Part shown: positions 56,037 to 64,000 of the stretch, in pieces
How positions within the stretch are numbered: the stretch's first letter is position 1
Layout: each line of letters starts with the position of its first letter
Source: Rhizobium sp. AQ_MP
GTDB taxonomy: Bacteria; Pseudomonadota; Alphaproteobacteria; Rhizobiales; Rhizobiaceae
Reading direction: 5' to 3'
NCBI RefSeq assembly: GCF_014237835.1
Contig: NZ_JACJVI010000001.1
Location: 124,001-188,000 of the forward strand
Length of the DNA: 64,000 nucleotides
Made by a program: the position numbers and the translations under genes
The notes under the pieces: model-generated
Databases searched by the model: none
Seen by the model: only the letters and a program-made list of their open reading frames with translations
What the model was told of the DNA's origin: nothing

Positions 56037-57647
56037 ATGAGCAATTTCTTCGACAACGATTCGCCGACGAACCTCACCGAGTTTTCCGTTTCGGAACTCT
56101 CGGGCTCGATCAAGCGCACCATCGAAACCTCCTTCGATCATGTTCGCGTGCGCGGCGAAATCTCCGGCTATCGCGGTCCACATTCCTCCGGGCATGCCTA
56201 TTTCAGCCTGAAGGACGACAAGGCGCGCATTGATGCGGTGATCTGGAAGGGCTCTTTTTCCAAACTGAAATACCGCCCGGAAGAGGGCATGGAGGTGATC
56301 GCGACCGGCAAGGTCACCACCTTCCCCGGTTCGTCGAAATACCAGATCGTCATCGAGCAGATGGAGCCTGCCGGCGCTGGTGCGCTGATGGCGCTGATCG
56401 AGGAGCGTAAGCGGCGCTTTACGGCGGAAGGCCTGTTCGACCCCGCGCGCAAGCAGCTCTTGCCCTTCCTGCCCAAGGTCATCGGCGTTGTAACCTCGCC
56501 GACGGGTGCGGTCATCCGCGATATCCTGCACCGCATCTCGGACCGTTTCCCGGTGCATGTGCTGGTCTGGCCGGTCAAGGTGCAGGGCGAAGGCTCCGGC
56601 GACGAGGTGGCAAACGCGATCCAGGGTTTCAATACGCTGGAGCGTGGCGGAGCGATCCCGCGGCCCGACGTGCTGATCGTCGCCCGCGGTGGCGGCAGCC
56701 TCGAAGATCTCTGGAGCTTCAATGACGAGGCGGTCGTGCGCGCGGCTGCTGCGAGCACCATCCCGCTGATCTCGGCCGTCGGCCACGAGACCGACTGGAC
56801 GCTCATTGATTACGCCGCCGACGTGCGTGCGCCCACGCCGACGGGCGCGGCCGAAATGGCGGTTCCGGTGAAGGCCGATCTCGAGGCGCAGGTGGCAACG
56901 CTGTCCGCCCGGCTTTCCGGCGCAATGAACCGGCAGATGGACAATCGCCGCCAGAACCTGCGTAGCCTTGTGCGGGCGCTGCCCTCGCTCGACCAGCTTC
57001 TGGCTCTGCCGCGACGCCGCTTCGACGAGGCTGCCGCAGGTCTCGGGCGCAGCCTCGAACTCAACACCATGAACAAGCGCCGCAGCTTCGAGCGTGCGGC
57101 GGCGAAACTTTCGCCAGACATGCTGGCGCGCCGGCTGGTGGAGCGAAGGCAGAAACTCACGGAAAATGCCGTGCGGGCCGAACGCGTCATCGAGCGACTG
57201 ATCGAGCGCAACAAGGCGCGGCTCGGGCGTTTCGACGCGACGCTGACGGCAGTCCCGGCGCGGCTGAAGGCGATGACCGAGCGCTCGAAGGACAGGCTGG
57301 AAAGCCTTGGTCGCCGCGCCGACAGTGCGGTGATGAACGACCTGCGCCGCGCCCGTCAGTCGCTGGTTTCGCAGGACCGCGTGCTGCAGTCGCTCTCCTA
57401 CAAGAACGTGCTGGCGCGTGGCTATGCCGTGATCCGCGACGAGCATGATCGCCCGGTTTCGCGCGCCGATGGACTGGCCTATGGTCAGGCGATCGCGATC
57501 GAGTTTGCCGATGGCCGCGTGGCTGCGGTGGCGGGTGAGGGCGTCTCACCGCCGGAACCATCGGCGCCGCAGCCGGCGCGCACCCCCAGCATCGCAAAGC
57601 CGCCTCGCAAGAGCGAGCCGCCGGCCGGTCAGGGAAGCCTCTTCTGA
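56037..57647 (+). CDS. xseA: Exodeoxyribonuclease VII large subunit
   Basis: A 536-residue XseA. The N-terminal OB domain ([50 protein letters not shown]) is followed by the nuclease domain ([18 protein letters not shown] ... [22 protein letters not shown] ... [11 protein letters not shown]) and the coiled-coil C-terminus. It acts with XseB, not present here. The C-terminal extension is Pro/Ser-rich. It overlaps the next gene by one base. Confidence 0.95.
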   Translation: MSNFFDNDSPTNLTEFSVSELSGSIKRTIETSFDHVRVRGEISGYRGPHSSGHAYFSLKDDKARIDAVIWKGSFSKLKYRPEEGMEVIATGKVTTFPGSSKYQIVIEQMEPAGAGALMALIEERKRRFTAEGLFDPARKQLLPFLPKVIGVVTSPTGAVIRDILHRISDRFPVHVLVWPVKVQGEGSGDEVANAIQGFNTLERGGAIPRPDVLIVARGGGSLEDLWSFNDEAVVRAAAASTIPLISAVGHETDWTLIDYAADVRAPTPTGAAEMAVPVKADLEAQVATLSARLSGAMNRQMDNRRQNLRSLVRALPSLDQLLALPRRRFDEAAAGLGRSLELNTMNKRRSFERAAAKLSPDMLARRLVERRQKLTENAVRAERVIERLIERNKARLGRFDATLTAVPARLKAMTERSKDRLESLGRRADSAVMNDLRRARQSLVSQDRVLQSLSYKNVLARGYAVIRDEHDRPVSRADGLAYGQAIAIEFADGRVAAVAGEGVSPPEPSAPQPARTPSIAKPPRKSEPPAGQGSLF

Positions 57648-58246
57648 TGGCCCAGCACTTCCTGGTCGTGCTCGCCCATCCCTTGCCGGAAAGCTTCGCA
57701 GCTTCCGCTGCAAAAACAGTGGTCGAGGCGCTGGAAGATCAAGGCCATACGGTTGATATGCTCGACCTCTATGCCGAGGATTTCGATCCCCGGCTTTCCC
57801 CAGCCGAGCGCGCCGCCTATTTGGAGCCGGGCTATCGGCCGGCTGAAGACGTCTCGGGCATTATCGCCCGGCTGAAGGCCGCCGATGGCCTGATCCTCGT
57901 CTTTCCGCAATGGTGGTTCAATCTGCCGGCGATCATGAAGGGCTTCATCGACCGCATCTTCGTGCCCGGCGTCGCCTTCGAACATGACAAGGCTGGCGGA
58001 CGCATCGTACCGCTGATGACCCATATCAGGAGATTCTGGGTCGTGACCTCCACCGGTTCGCCCTGGTGGGTGGTGCATCTCTACATGGGCAATCCTGTGA
58101 AGCGCATCCTGAAGCGCGGCGTGGCGGCCTTCTGCGCCAAATCCGTCGATTTCCGCATGCTGTCGCTGCACGACATGGACCGTGCGAAAGAGGACAAGCG
58201 CAAGCGCTTCCTGGCCCGGGTCCGGGCGGCAATCAGCGCGGTCTGA
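57647..58246 (+). CDS. NAD(P)H quinone reductase-like flavoprotein (Flavodoxin_2)
   Basis: A 199-residue flavodoxin-like protein: FLVVLAHPLPESFAASAAKTVVEALEDQGHTVDMLDLY and VFPQWWFNLPAIMKGFIDRIFVPG are the KefF/MdaB/NQO1 signature. It binds FMN or FAD and reduces quinones or protects KefC-like channels. It starts on the last base of xseA (TGATG), so the two are co-translated. Confidence 0.87.
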   Translation: MAQHFLVVLAHPLPESFAASAAKTVVEALEDQGHTVDMLDLYAEDFDPRLSPAERAAYLEPGYRPAEDVSGIIARLKAADGLILVFPQWWFNLPAIMKGFIDRIFVPGVAFEHDKAGGRIVPLMTHIRRFWVVTSTGSPWWVVHLYMGNPVKRILKRGVAAFCAKSVDFRMLSLHDMDRAKEDKRKRFLARVRAAISAV

Positions 58247-58324
58247 TGCATGCACCGGCACTCCGGTTGCATCGACTAAAATTACACTTTTGATTGAGAA
58301 ATCAACCGGATTGAAAACCGATGG

Positions 58325-58353
58325 TTGACTTTCATTAGGAAGACCTCTATCTA
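58325..58353 (+). promoter_or_regulatory. Cold-shock gene promoter with long leader
   Basis: TTGACT (58325-58330), a 17-base spacer and TATCTA (58348-58353) form a near-consensus promoter. Transcription would begin near 58360, giving a leader of about 130 bases before the cold-shock gene, as is usual for csp mRNAs. Confidence 0.68.
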
Positions 58354-58491
58354 GGGGTCATCGATGTTTGCTTGCTAAGCTTTGGTTATCGCGCGGAACA
58401 GCCCGCGCCCTGTCGAACCTTCCTTTCAAAAATCGTTACCTCCACAGCGCATCCGCGCTGGGGCACTCTATGCGCTATGAAAGGGTTCAAC

Positions 58492-58701
58492 ATGACCACT
58501 GGCACAGTAAAATGGTTCAATTCCACCAAGGGCTTCGGCTTCATTCAGCCTGACAACGGCGGCCCGGACGCCTTCGTGCACATCTCCGCCGTCGAACGGT
58601 CGGGCATGCGCGAAATCGTTGAAGGCCAGAAGCTGGCTTACGACATGGAGCGCGACAACAAGTCGGGCAAGATGTCGGCCTGCAACCTGCAGGCAGCCTG
58701 A
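58492..58701 (+). CDS. Cold-shock protein (CspA family)
   Basis: The 69-residue protein has RNP1 KGFGFIQ and RNP2 VFVHI-like AFVHIS, within TGTVKWFNSTKGFGFIQPDNGG, the CspA fold. It binds single-stranded RNA. The ATG at 58492 is used rather than the open frame from 58372. It is followed by a terminator and then two small charged-protein genes. Confidence 0.93.
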   Translation: MTTGTVKWFNSTKGFGFIQPDNGGPDAFVHISAVERSGMREIVEGQKLAYDMERDNKSGKMSACNLQAA

Positions 58702-58769
58702 TAGATCCGGGATCCGCTTTCCTTTGACCACGGATGTACTGGCACTGTTGAAGGCACGATCCCATGGAA

Positions 58770-58796
58770 GGTCAGGCGGTTCGCCTGGCCTTTTTT
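58770..58796 (+). terminator. Rho-independent terminator after the cold-shock gene
   Basis: Stem GGTCAGGC (58770-58777) and GCCTGGCC (58783-58790), small loop, then a T-run. It separates the csp gene from the charged-protein genes or attenuates read-through into them. Confidence 0.85.
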
Positions 58797-58832
58797 ATTG
58801 CCCTGACGGGCAGGCTCCCGAAAGGAGACATC

Positions 58833-59054
58833 ATGACCGAAAATCACACCAAGTCGCGCCAAACCGCTGAAATCGCTTTTGCCAAGACGCAGTCGCAGTT
58901 TCTCGCCCGCGGTCGTGCGATCGACGAGCAGGATGCGATCGCATCCGCCCGCGATGAAAAGACCATTCGCCTGCGCGAGGCGCGTCTGACGCGCGAACGC
59001 GAAGCCCGCGAGAGCGCGACGGCGGCCCTCGTCGCCAAGCGCGCCCGGACCTGA
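58833..59054 (+). CDS. Small highly charged protein
   Basis: The 73-residue protein is rich in Arg, Glu, Ala and Lys and probably a single long helix (AIDEQDAIASARDEKTIRLREARLTREREARES). It has an AAAGGAGA site before the ATG at 58833 and lies between the csp terminator and the DUF6481 gene, 26 bases before it. No family is recognised; such genes often sit next to csp and DUF6481 genes in rhizobia, as far as I recall. Confidence 0.7.
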   Translation: MTENHTKSRQTAEIAFAKTQSQFLARGRAIDEQDAIASARDEKTIRLREARLTREREARESATAALVAKRART

Positions 59055-59080
59055 CCCTGACTCGAGAGATCGGAGCACCG

Positions 59081-59461
59081 ATGAAATTCACCAGAGACCA
59101 TGGCCTGGCCGAGCGCCGCACGACGGCCTCCGACGCCAAGGCAGCCCTGCTGCAGGCCTACAAGGCAGCCCAGGCTGCCACCGACCCCGAGCGCGAAGCC
59201 CGCAAGGCCGAACGTGCCGCCCGTGCCGAAGAGCGCGAGAGGCGTCACGCCGAACGCGACCGCCTGAAGGCCGAGGAAAAGCTCCGCGCCGAGCAGGAAG
59301 CCCGCGCACGGGAAGAAGCCCTTGTCGCCGAAGCCCGCGCCGAAAAGGAAGCCCGCGAGCAGGCGGAAGCGTCGCGGATTTCCCGCGTTGTCGAAGACGA
59401 AGCTGCCCGCAAGGCCGAGCGCGACCGTCGCTACGCCGCCCGCAAGGCCCGTCAGGGCTGA
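59081..59461 (+). CDS. DUF6481-type charged coiled-coil protein
   Basis: The 126-residue protein begins MKFTRDHGLAERRTTASDAKAALLQAYKAA and continues as a continuous Arg/Glu/Ala helix (EAEARKAERAARAEERERRHAERDRLKAEEKLRAE), the character of DUF6481. The role is unknown; its position near a cold-shock gene suggests RNA or stress. It follows the 73-residue protein gene and is probably in the same transcript. Confidence 0.75.
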   Translation: MKFTRDHGLAERRTTASDAKAALLQAYKAAQAATDPEREARKAERAARAEERERRHAERDRLKAEEKLRAEQEARAREEALVAEARAEKEAREQAEASRISRVVEDEAARKAERDRRYAARKARQG

Positions 59462-59655
59462 ACGCGTCACCGCTCCAAGGGGCGAAATGCCCCTGCATCA
59501 CGGTCAGCGGGTCTGGCTCCGTCAGGCGTCGCTAATTAAGTTGCGCGCAATTGATCAATCCAACGTGATTATGCTGGACAACAATCGTCGTCATCGCCAC
59601 ATGTGGCACTGAAGCCGGACGGGCTCCCAAGCGTCCGGCCTAAAGGAGTATGATC

Positions 59656-60021
59656 ATGATAAAGAAAATCATGGCTGCCGCCGCGATTGCAGCAGCCGCT
59701 TTACCAGCCCTTCCGGCCTTTGCGGCACCAAATTCTGCCGGCTATGTCGAAGTCGGCAACTGGACACCGCGGGAAATTCTCTTCGGCAAGCAGTATAACG
59801 GTAACGTCACGGCCATTCACGTCGATCGTGGCGGCGTCAACCGCCACACCTATCCGATGCAGGTCATCTACCCCACTGGCAACAGCATGCGGCTGGCCCA
59901 GTCGGCCGTGACAGAGGACCCGAGCCTCGCAGCGGCTCTGAAGGTCAGGGGGATCTCTCCCCATAACGTTCTGTGGGTCGACACCGCCTTCAACGGCGGC
60001 AAGATCGTCTATTATCGCTGA
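59656..60021 (+). CDS. Exported protein of unknown function
   Basis: A 121-residue protein with a signal peptide (MIKKIMAAAAIAAAALPALPAFA) and a mature part of about 98 residues (YVEVGNWTPREILFGKQY ... HVDRGGVNRHTYPMQVIYPTGN ... VLWVDTAFNGGKIVYYR). No family is recognised. The ATG at 59656 is spaced correctly from AAAGGAG; the earlier ATG at 59650 is too close. A hairpin GCCGGACG/CGTCCGGC (59614-59639) sits just before that ribosome binding site and may shield it. Confidence 0.7.
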   Translation: MIKKIMAAAAIAAAALPALPAFAAPNSAGYVEVGNWTPREILFGKQYNGNVTAIHVDRGGVNRHTYPMQVIYPTGNSMRLAQSAVTEDPSLAAALKVRGISPHNVLWVDTAFNGGKIVYYR

Positions 60022-60132
60022 GGCGACATTAGGCTCTTTTCGGTTGCGTTTTGCGCCGCGATCTTCGCGACATGCGCGCATCAAAAATCTCTGATATGAC
60101 TCCCTCCCTGTCCAAAAGCCTGGGAGGGAGCA

Positions 60133-61251
60133 ATGCGCCTTGCAGTCTATAACGTCGAGAACCTGTTCGATCGCGCCAAGGCGATGAATCTCGAGACCTG
60201 GGAGGACGGACGGCCCGTCCTCGAAAAGTTTGCGGAACTCAATGCGCTTCTGGGAGAGGTCACCTATTCCTCTACCGCCCGCCGGAAAATGGCCGCTCTG
60301 ATCGTCGCGCTCGGCATGGAAAAGAGTGATACCGGCCCCTTCGTGATCCTGCGCCGCAATCGAGGCGGCCTTCTGAAGCGCCCCAAGACGGGTGGCGTCG
60401 AGATCACCGCATCCGGCCGTGCCGATTGGGTCGGCTCGCTGGAACTGCGCGATGAACCCATCAACGAACATGCCATGCGCAACACGGCGCGCGTGATCCG
60501 CGATTTGAAGGCGGACGTGCTGGGCGTGGTCGAGGCCGAAAGCCGGCCGGTGCTGAAGGCTTTCAACGAGGAGATCGTCGCGTCTGTCGAGGGCACGCCG
60601 TTTCGCCATGTGATGCTGATCGACGGCAATGACGAGCGCGGCATCGATGTCGGTCTGATGTCAGGCCAGCAATTCCCGATCGGCCGGATGCGCAGCCATG
60701 TCGACGATCGTCTGCCCGATGGCAGTGACCGCATCATCTTCTCGCGTGATTGCCCCGAATACGAGGTGACGACCGCAAGCGGTAACAGGCTGCTGATGAT
60801 GGTCAACCATTTCAAGAGCAAGGGCTTCGGCGGCAAGGCCGAGTCTGACCGACGCCGCAAGGCCCAGGCGACCCGTGTCGCCGAGATCGTGCAGGAGCGT
60901 CTGGCTGAAGGCTGGGAGTATATTGCGGTCGTCGGCGACCTAAACGATACTCCCGGGAGCGATCCCTTGAGCCCGCTCTTGCAGCACGGTGGCATGAAAG
61001 ATGCCTTCGATCATCCGAGCTTCGACAATGGCGGCTATGAAGGCACCTATGGCCTTTCCAATCCCGGCAACAAGATCGATTACCTGCTGATGTCTCCCAA
61101 GCTATTCGACAAGGTGGAGAAGGGCGGGGTGATCCGCAAGGGCATGTGGCCGGGGGTAAAGCCGAAGCGCTGGGACACCTATGAGGAACTGAAGAGGCCG
61201 CAGGATGCGGCCTCTGATCACGCGGCGCTCTGGGTCGATCTCGCCATCTGA
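60133..61251 (+). CDS. Endonuclease/exonuclease/phosphatase-family protein
   Basis: A 372-residue EEP-fold protein. Catalytic elements are Asn8 in YNVENLF, Glu in VVEAESR, His in VNHFKSK, GDLNDTPGSD and the C-terminal SDHAALW. The family includes DNases, sphingomyelinases and phosphatases; the long insert (about 20-85) is unusual and may set specificity. No signal peptide is seen. A GGGAGGGAG site precedes the ATG. Convergent with the M29 peptidase gene. Confidence 0.85.
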   Translation: MRLAVYNVENLFDRAKAMNLETWEDGRPVLEKFAELNALLGEVTYSSTARRKMAALIVALGMEKSDTGPFVILRRNRGGLLKRPKTGGVEITASGRADWVGSLELRDEPINEHAMRNTARVIRDLKADVLGVVEAESRPVLKAFNEEIVASVEGTPFRHVMLIDGNDERGIDVGLMSGQQFPIGRMRSHVDDRLPDGSDRIIFSRDCPEYEVTTASGNRLLMMVNHFKSKGFGGKAESDRRRKAQATRVAEIVQERLAEGWEYIAVVGDLNDTPGSDPLSPLLQHGGMKDAFDHPSFDNGGYEGTYGLSNPGNKIDYLLMSPKLFDKVEKGGVIRKGMWPGVKPKRWDTYEELKRPQDAASDHAALWVDLAI

Positions 61252-61255
61252 GTGC

Positions 61256-62506
61256 TCAGGCCCATTCACCCTTCCGCATCACCGGCACCTTCGAGCCGTC
61301 GGCCCGGATGCCGTCGATATCGACCTTGTCCGATCCGATCATCCAGTCGATATGGATCAGCGAGGAATTGCCGCCCTGCGCCTTGATCTGGTCCTGGCTG
61401 AGCGAGGCGCCATTGAGGAAGCACTTCGAATAGCACTGGCCGAGCGCGATGTGGCAGGAGGCGTTTTCGTCGAAGAGGGTGTTGTAGAACAGGATACCAG
61501 AGGCCGAGATCGGCGAGGAATGCGGCACCAGCGCCACCTCGCCGAGACGCCGCGCGCCCTCGTCGGTGTCGAGCACCTTGTTGAGCACGGCCTCGCCCTT
61601 CGAGGCCTTGGCCTCGACAATGCGTCCGCCTTCGAAGCGTACCTGGATGTTATCGATCAGCGTGCCCTGATGGGAAAGCGGCTTGGTCGAGGAGACATGG
61701 CCCTCCACTTTCAGCGCATGCGGTGTGGTGAAGACTTCCTCGGTCGGAATGTTGGGATTGCAGGTCACGCCGTTCTTCGCCGTCGAGGCGCCGCCGTGCC
61801 ATTCATGGCCGTCTGCGAGGCCAACCGTCAGGTCCGTGCCGGGGCCGGTGAAATGCAACGCCGAGAAACGCTCGCCGTTCAGCCAGGTCGAGCGTTTCTT
61901 CAGTTCCGCATTGTGATCGACCCAGGCCGCGACCGGATCGTCGAGATCGACGCGCGAGGCGGCGAAGATGGCGTCGGCCAGTTTGCGCACGGCCTCTTCG
62001 ATCGGCATGTCCGGGAAGACGAGCTTCGCCCAGGAGGGGTTCGGATACGAGCAGATATTCCAGTTGATGTCGAAATTGGAGATATGCTCCAGCGCCGGCT
62101 TGTAGGCAATCGAGTTTGCCTTGTTGGCACGGCCCACCTTGGCAGGATCTTGCTCGGCAAGCAGCATCGGATTGTCGCCGGCGATCGCGAGGCGTGCAGC
62201 TCCATTCTCATAGGCCTTCGCCATGCCGTCATAGAGCCAGTTCGGCGCCCGGTCGAAGCTTTCGTCATGGCCGTGGCGATAGCGTGCCAGCGTTGTCTCT
62301 TCGTCGGAATAGAAGGTCGTCACCGTCGAGGCACCCGCTTGGTAAGCATGGGCCGTGATCAGCCGCACCAGCGGCACGGCAATGAGCGGTGCGGTCAGCA
62401 CCAGATCCTGCCCCTTCTGCAATCGCAGCCCAACCTTGATCGCCACCTCGGCGAGCTTGTCGAGCTTGACGGGATCAATGGAGGCGGAGAGATCGGGGAG
62501 GGTCAT
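61256..62506 (-). CDS. M29-family aminopeptidase
   Basis: A 416-residue metallopeptidase of the AmpS/PepS/AmpT type. The two metal sites include Glu in IPTEEVFTTP, Glu in GEAVLNKVLDTDEGARRLGE, His in CHIALGQCY, and His and Asp in LIHIDWMIGSD. It trims N-terminal residues from peptides in the cytoplasm. It is convergent with the EEP gene (4-base gap) and borders the inverted-repeat element at its 5' end. Confidence 0.9.
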   Translation of the reverse strand: MTLPDLSASIDPVKLDKLAEVAIKVGLRLQKGQDLVLTAPLIAVPLVRLITAHAYQAGASTVTTFYSDEETTLARYRHGHDESFDRAPNWLYDGMAKAYENGAARLAIAGDNPMLLAEQDPAKVGRANKANSIAYKPALEHISNFDINWNICSYPNPSWAKLVFPDMPIEEAVRKLADAIFAASRVDLDDPVAAWVDHNAELKKRSTWLNGERFSALHFTGPGTDLTVGLADGHEWHGGASTAKNGVTCNPNIPTEEVFTTPHALKVEGHVSSTKPLSHQGTLIDNIQVRFEGGRIVEAKASKGEAVLNKVLDTDEGARRLGEVALVPHSSPISASGILFYNTLFDENASCHIALGQCYSKCFLNGASLSQDQIKAQGGNSSLIHIDWMIGSDKVDIDGIRADGSKVPVMRKGEWA

Positions 62507-62540
62507 GGGGTATTCCTGTTGTGGCTGTCACGCCAGACTT

Positions 62541-62804
62541 ATACCAAGTGTTGATGATAGGAACCTATAGGATGGCTTATTTTGGGTCTCTGGCTAGGCG
62601 CGGCGCGCCGGGCGATGCTTGCGCATCGGCCAAGCGGCGCAACAACGCCAGAGACCCAAAGTAAGCCACCTTCGGTCGGCTTCCCGCCCGTTCTGGCGTC
62701 GTCGAGCTCCTTGACCGATGCGAGAGCATCGCTCTTCGGACCTCTCCTAGCCAGAAAGGGCGGTCGAGCCGATCCTATTGGTTCCTATCATCGACACTTG
62801 GTAT
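62541..62804. repeat. MITE-like inverted-repeat element, 264 bp
   Basis: The ends are near-perfect inverted repeats of about 33 bases: ATACCAAGTGTTGATGATAG from 62541 and, inverted, ATACCAAGTGTCGATGATAG up to 62804, with two or three mismatches. Inside, GGCTTATTTTGGGTCTCTGGC (62574-62594) pairs with its inverse at 62647-62667, and small hairpins such as GATGCTTGCGCATC lie between. There is no transposase. It looks like a non-autonomous or mosaic repeat inserted between the M29 and ybaK genes; a duplicated target site was not identified. Confidence 0.7.
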
Positions 62805-62856
62805 CAAGGGGAAAGATGGCGAAGTCCAGACCATGGGCGCCAAAGCATGGATGACG

Positions 62857-63330
62857 TCAGGCAACGAGCGGCGCCGCAATCGCACCCAGCGCCTTGAGTG
62901 CATCCTGCGGCGAGAGCCGCACCTGCAAGCCGCGCTGCCCGCCATTCATATAGACGAGCGCCTCGTCCATGGCCGAGATCTCGATGGCCGTCGGCACCTG
63001 CTTCTTCTGGCCGAAGGGGCTGATACCGCCGACCACGAAGCCGGTGAGTTTTTCCGCATTGGCCGGTTTCATCATCGCCGCCGATTTGCCGCCGAAGGCG
63101 CTGGCGAGCTTCTTCATCGAGACCTCCTTGTCGGAGGGCACGACGACACAGACCGGCTTGCCATCGAGTTCAGCCATCAGCGTCTTCAGCACCCGCGACG
63201 GATGCTCGCCGATCGCTTCCGCCGCCTGCAGCCCGATGCGCTCGGCATTCGGGTCGTAGTCATAGGTCGCGGTGGTATAGGCCACACCGGCCTTGTCGAG
63301 AAACTGCGTGGCGCGGGTGGTCTTGGCCAT
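62857..63330 (-). CDS. ybaK: Cys-tRNA(Pro)/Cys-tRNA(Cys) deacylase YbaK
   Basis: A 157-residue YbaK/EbsC editing-domain protein: AGVAYTTATYDYDPNAERIGLQAAEAIGEHPSRVLKTLMAEL, the catalytic-lysine region SDKEVSMKKLASAFGGKSAAMMKP and GFVVGGISPFGQKK are characteristic. It removes Cys mischarged onto tRNA-Pro. The ATG at 63330 opens MAKTTRATQFLD. It is 4 bases after the ArsC-like gene and likely in the same transcript. Confidence 0.92.
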   Translation of the reverse strand: MAKTTRATQFLDKAGVAYTTATYDYDPNAERIGLQAAEAIGEHPSRVLKTLMAELDGKPVCVVVPSDKEVSMKKLASAFGGKSAAMMKPANAEKLTGFVVGGISPFGQKKQVPTAIEISAMDEALVYMNGGQRGLQVRLSPQDALKALGAIAAPLVA

Positions 63331-63334
63331 GGAG

Positions 63335-63685
63335 TCAGGCCTTGAAGGTCTGCTGATAGATCTCCGGCTTGAAGCCGACCGTGAGCGCGCCGTCCACATC
63401 GAGCACCGGCCGCTTGATCATCGACGGCTGCTCCAGCATCAGCGCCTTGGCCTTGGTTGCGTCAAGGTTCTCTTTCTGCGCCTCGTCGAGCTTCTTGAAG
63501 GTCGTGCCGGCCTTGTTGAGCAAAACCTCCCAGCCGACCTTGCCGATCCAGCTGTCGAGGGTTGCCGCATCGATGCCCTTGGCCTTGTAGTCGTGGAAGT
63601 CATGCGCCACGCTGTGTTCCTCGAGCCAGGTGCGCGCCTTCTTCATCGTGTCGCAGTTCTTGATGCCGTAGATGGTGATTGCCAT
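63335..63685 (-). CDS. ArsC/Spx-family protein (YffB-like)
   Basis: A 116-residue thioredoxin-fold protein: ITIYGIKNCDTMKKARTWLEEHSVAHDFHDYKAKG, a single active-site Cys in KNCDTM, and IKRPVLDVDG. It is of the YffB branch, which resembles arsenate reductase but lacks its arginine triad in many members. It is the first gene of a pair with ybaK. Confidence 0.88.
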   Translation of the reverse strand: MAITIYGIKNCDTMKKARTWLEEHSVAHDFHDYKAKGIDAATLDSWIGKVGWEVLLNKAGTTFKKLDEAQKENLDATKAKALMLEQPSMIKRPVLDVDGALTVGFKPEIYQQTFKA

Positions 63686-63861
63686 GGGCCGCTAGTCTCC
63701 TGTTCGTGACCGACCGATAGCAAGCCGATCCCACGGCTGGCAAGCCGAGCGCTTGGTCGCGCTGCCCACCCGTTGGAAAGTCTGTGCTTGCCCTGCATGA
63801 AACGGGTTGATCGATCGCAAAGAGCGGGCCAACCTGTAGCGTCGGGAGAGGATGCTTGATC

Positions 63862-64000
63862 ATGGCGACCAACCACGCTTATGCGGTGTTCGATACGAAG
63901 AGTGGCACCTGCGCCATCGCCTGGAGCGATGAAGGAATTTGCGGCTTTCACCTGCCGGGCGACGAGACGGAGCAGGCAGAGCGCGCCATAAGCCGACGTT
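63862..64000 (+). CDS. Methylated-DNA-[protein]-cysteine methyltransferase, 5' part
   Basis: The ATG at 63862 opens MATNHAYAVFDTKSGTCAIAWSDEG ..., which matches the N-terminal domain of Ogt/MGMT-type proteins (strand TVF.T..G.C.IAW...G, then QLPG-like). The frame runs off the window end, so the catalytic PCHR motif is not seen. A GGAGAGGATG stretch precedes the start. It would repair O6-methylguanine. Confidence 0.7.
   Translation, partial: MATNHAYAVFDTKSGTCAIAWSDEGICGFHLPGDETEQAERAISRR

Noticed and set aside
58245..58273. Hairpin GATGCA..CCGG/CCGG..GCATC after the flavoprotein gene as terminator
   Set aside because: Internal mismatches and no T-run; kept out of the feature list.

Overview
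The window is GC-rich chromosomal DNA, almost certainly from a Rhizobiaceae alphaproteobacterium (Rhizobium/Agrobacterium/Allorhizobium type). This is read from the proteins (MbfA-type ferritin exporter, BTLCP transglutaminase-like protein, DUF6481, YegP), from an Irr-type ICE box in front of mbfA, from the alphaproteobacterial style of translation genes, and from mosaic palindromic repeats typical of rhizobial intergenic DNA. No rRNA, tRNA, CRISPR array, prophage or intact insertion sequence was seen.

Layout. 1-2.5 kb: the 3' end of an FG-GAP/ASPIC-UnbV protein, then about 1.6 kb of gene-free DNA packed with palindromic repeats. 2.5-8.5 kb: YegP, CcdAB and ParDE-type toxin-antitoxin pairs around lepA, a nitrilase-family amidohydrolase with a GNAT enzyme, and small proteins. 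8.6-15.3 kb: an FAD protein, a MOSC protein, the threonine-to-glycine pair kbl-tdh behind an XRE/cupin regulator, and a second XRE/cupin regulator with a GNAT enzyme. 15.4-22.9 kb: a coherent polyamine/amine catabolism locus (acetylpolyamine amidohydrolase, AraC regulator, APC permease, a tiny exported Cys peptide, copper amine oxidase), followed by an orphan TRAP-type binding protein. 23-28.6 kb: truncated haemoglobin and mbfA flanking an ICE box, an ECF sigma factor with a VOC protein, MFS, BTLCP and an alpha/beta hydrolase.

28.8-38.8 kb is the translation core: infC (AUU start), rpmI-rplT, pheS and pheT. It is interrupted twice. Between infC and rpmI lie two exported Gly/Ser/Asp/Arg-rich proteins, the second with a PepSY-like C-terminus in an operon with a PhoPQ/FeuPQ-like two-component system. 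Between pheS and pheT lies a 1.5-kb island of BrnTA plus a DUF2442-DUF4160-DUF2442 trio. 39-52.5 kb: rsgA, two EamA exporters with regulators, a FecBCD-type iron/cofactor ABC importer, two aldo-keto reductases, a GlxA-type regulator with an isochorismatase-like hydrolase, and a Gfo/Idh/MocA oxidoreductase. 52.5-64 kb: a GtrA/GT2/GT-C glycosylation module, xseA, a quinone-reductase-like flavoprotein, a cold-shock gene with charged partners, an EEP nuclease-like protein, an M29 aminopeptidase, a MITE-like inverted-repeat element, ybaK, an ArsC-like protein, and the start of an O6-alkylguanine methyltransferase gene cut by the window edge.

The most promising candidates for undescribed biology are the tiny secreted Cys peptide plus Cys-Cys-tailed amine oxidase in the amine locus, the polyampholyte/PepSY proteins attached to the two-component system, and the toxin-antitoxin-like island inside pheST. 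All assignments are by reading motifs; no database search was run.
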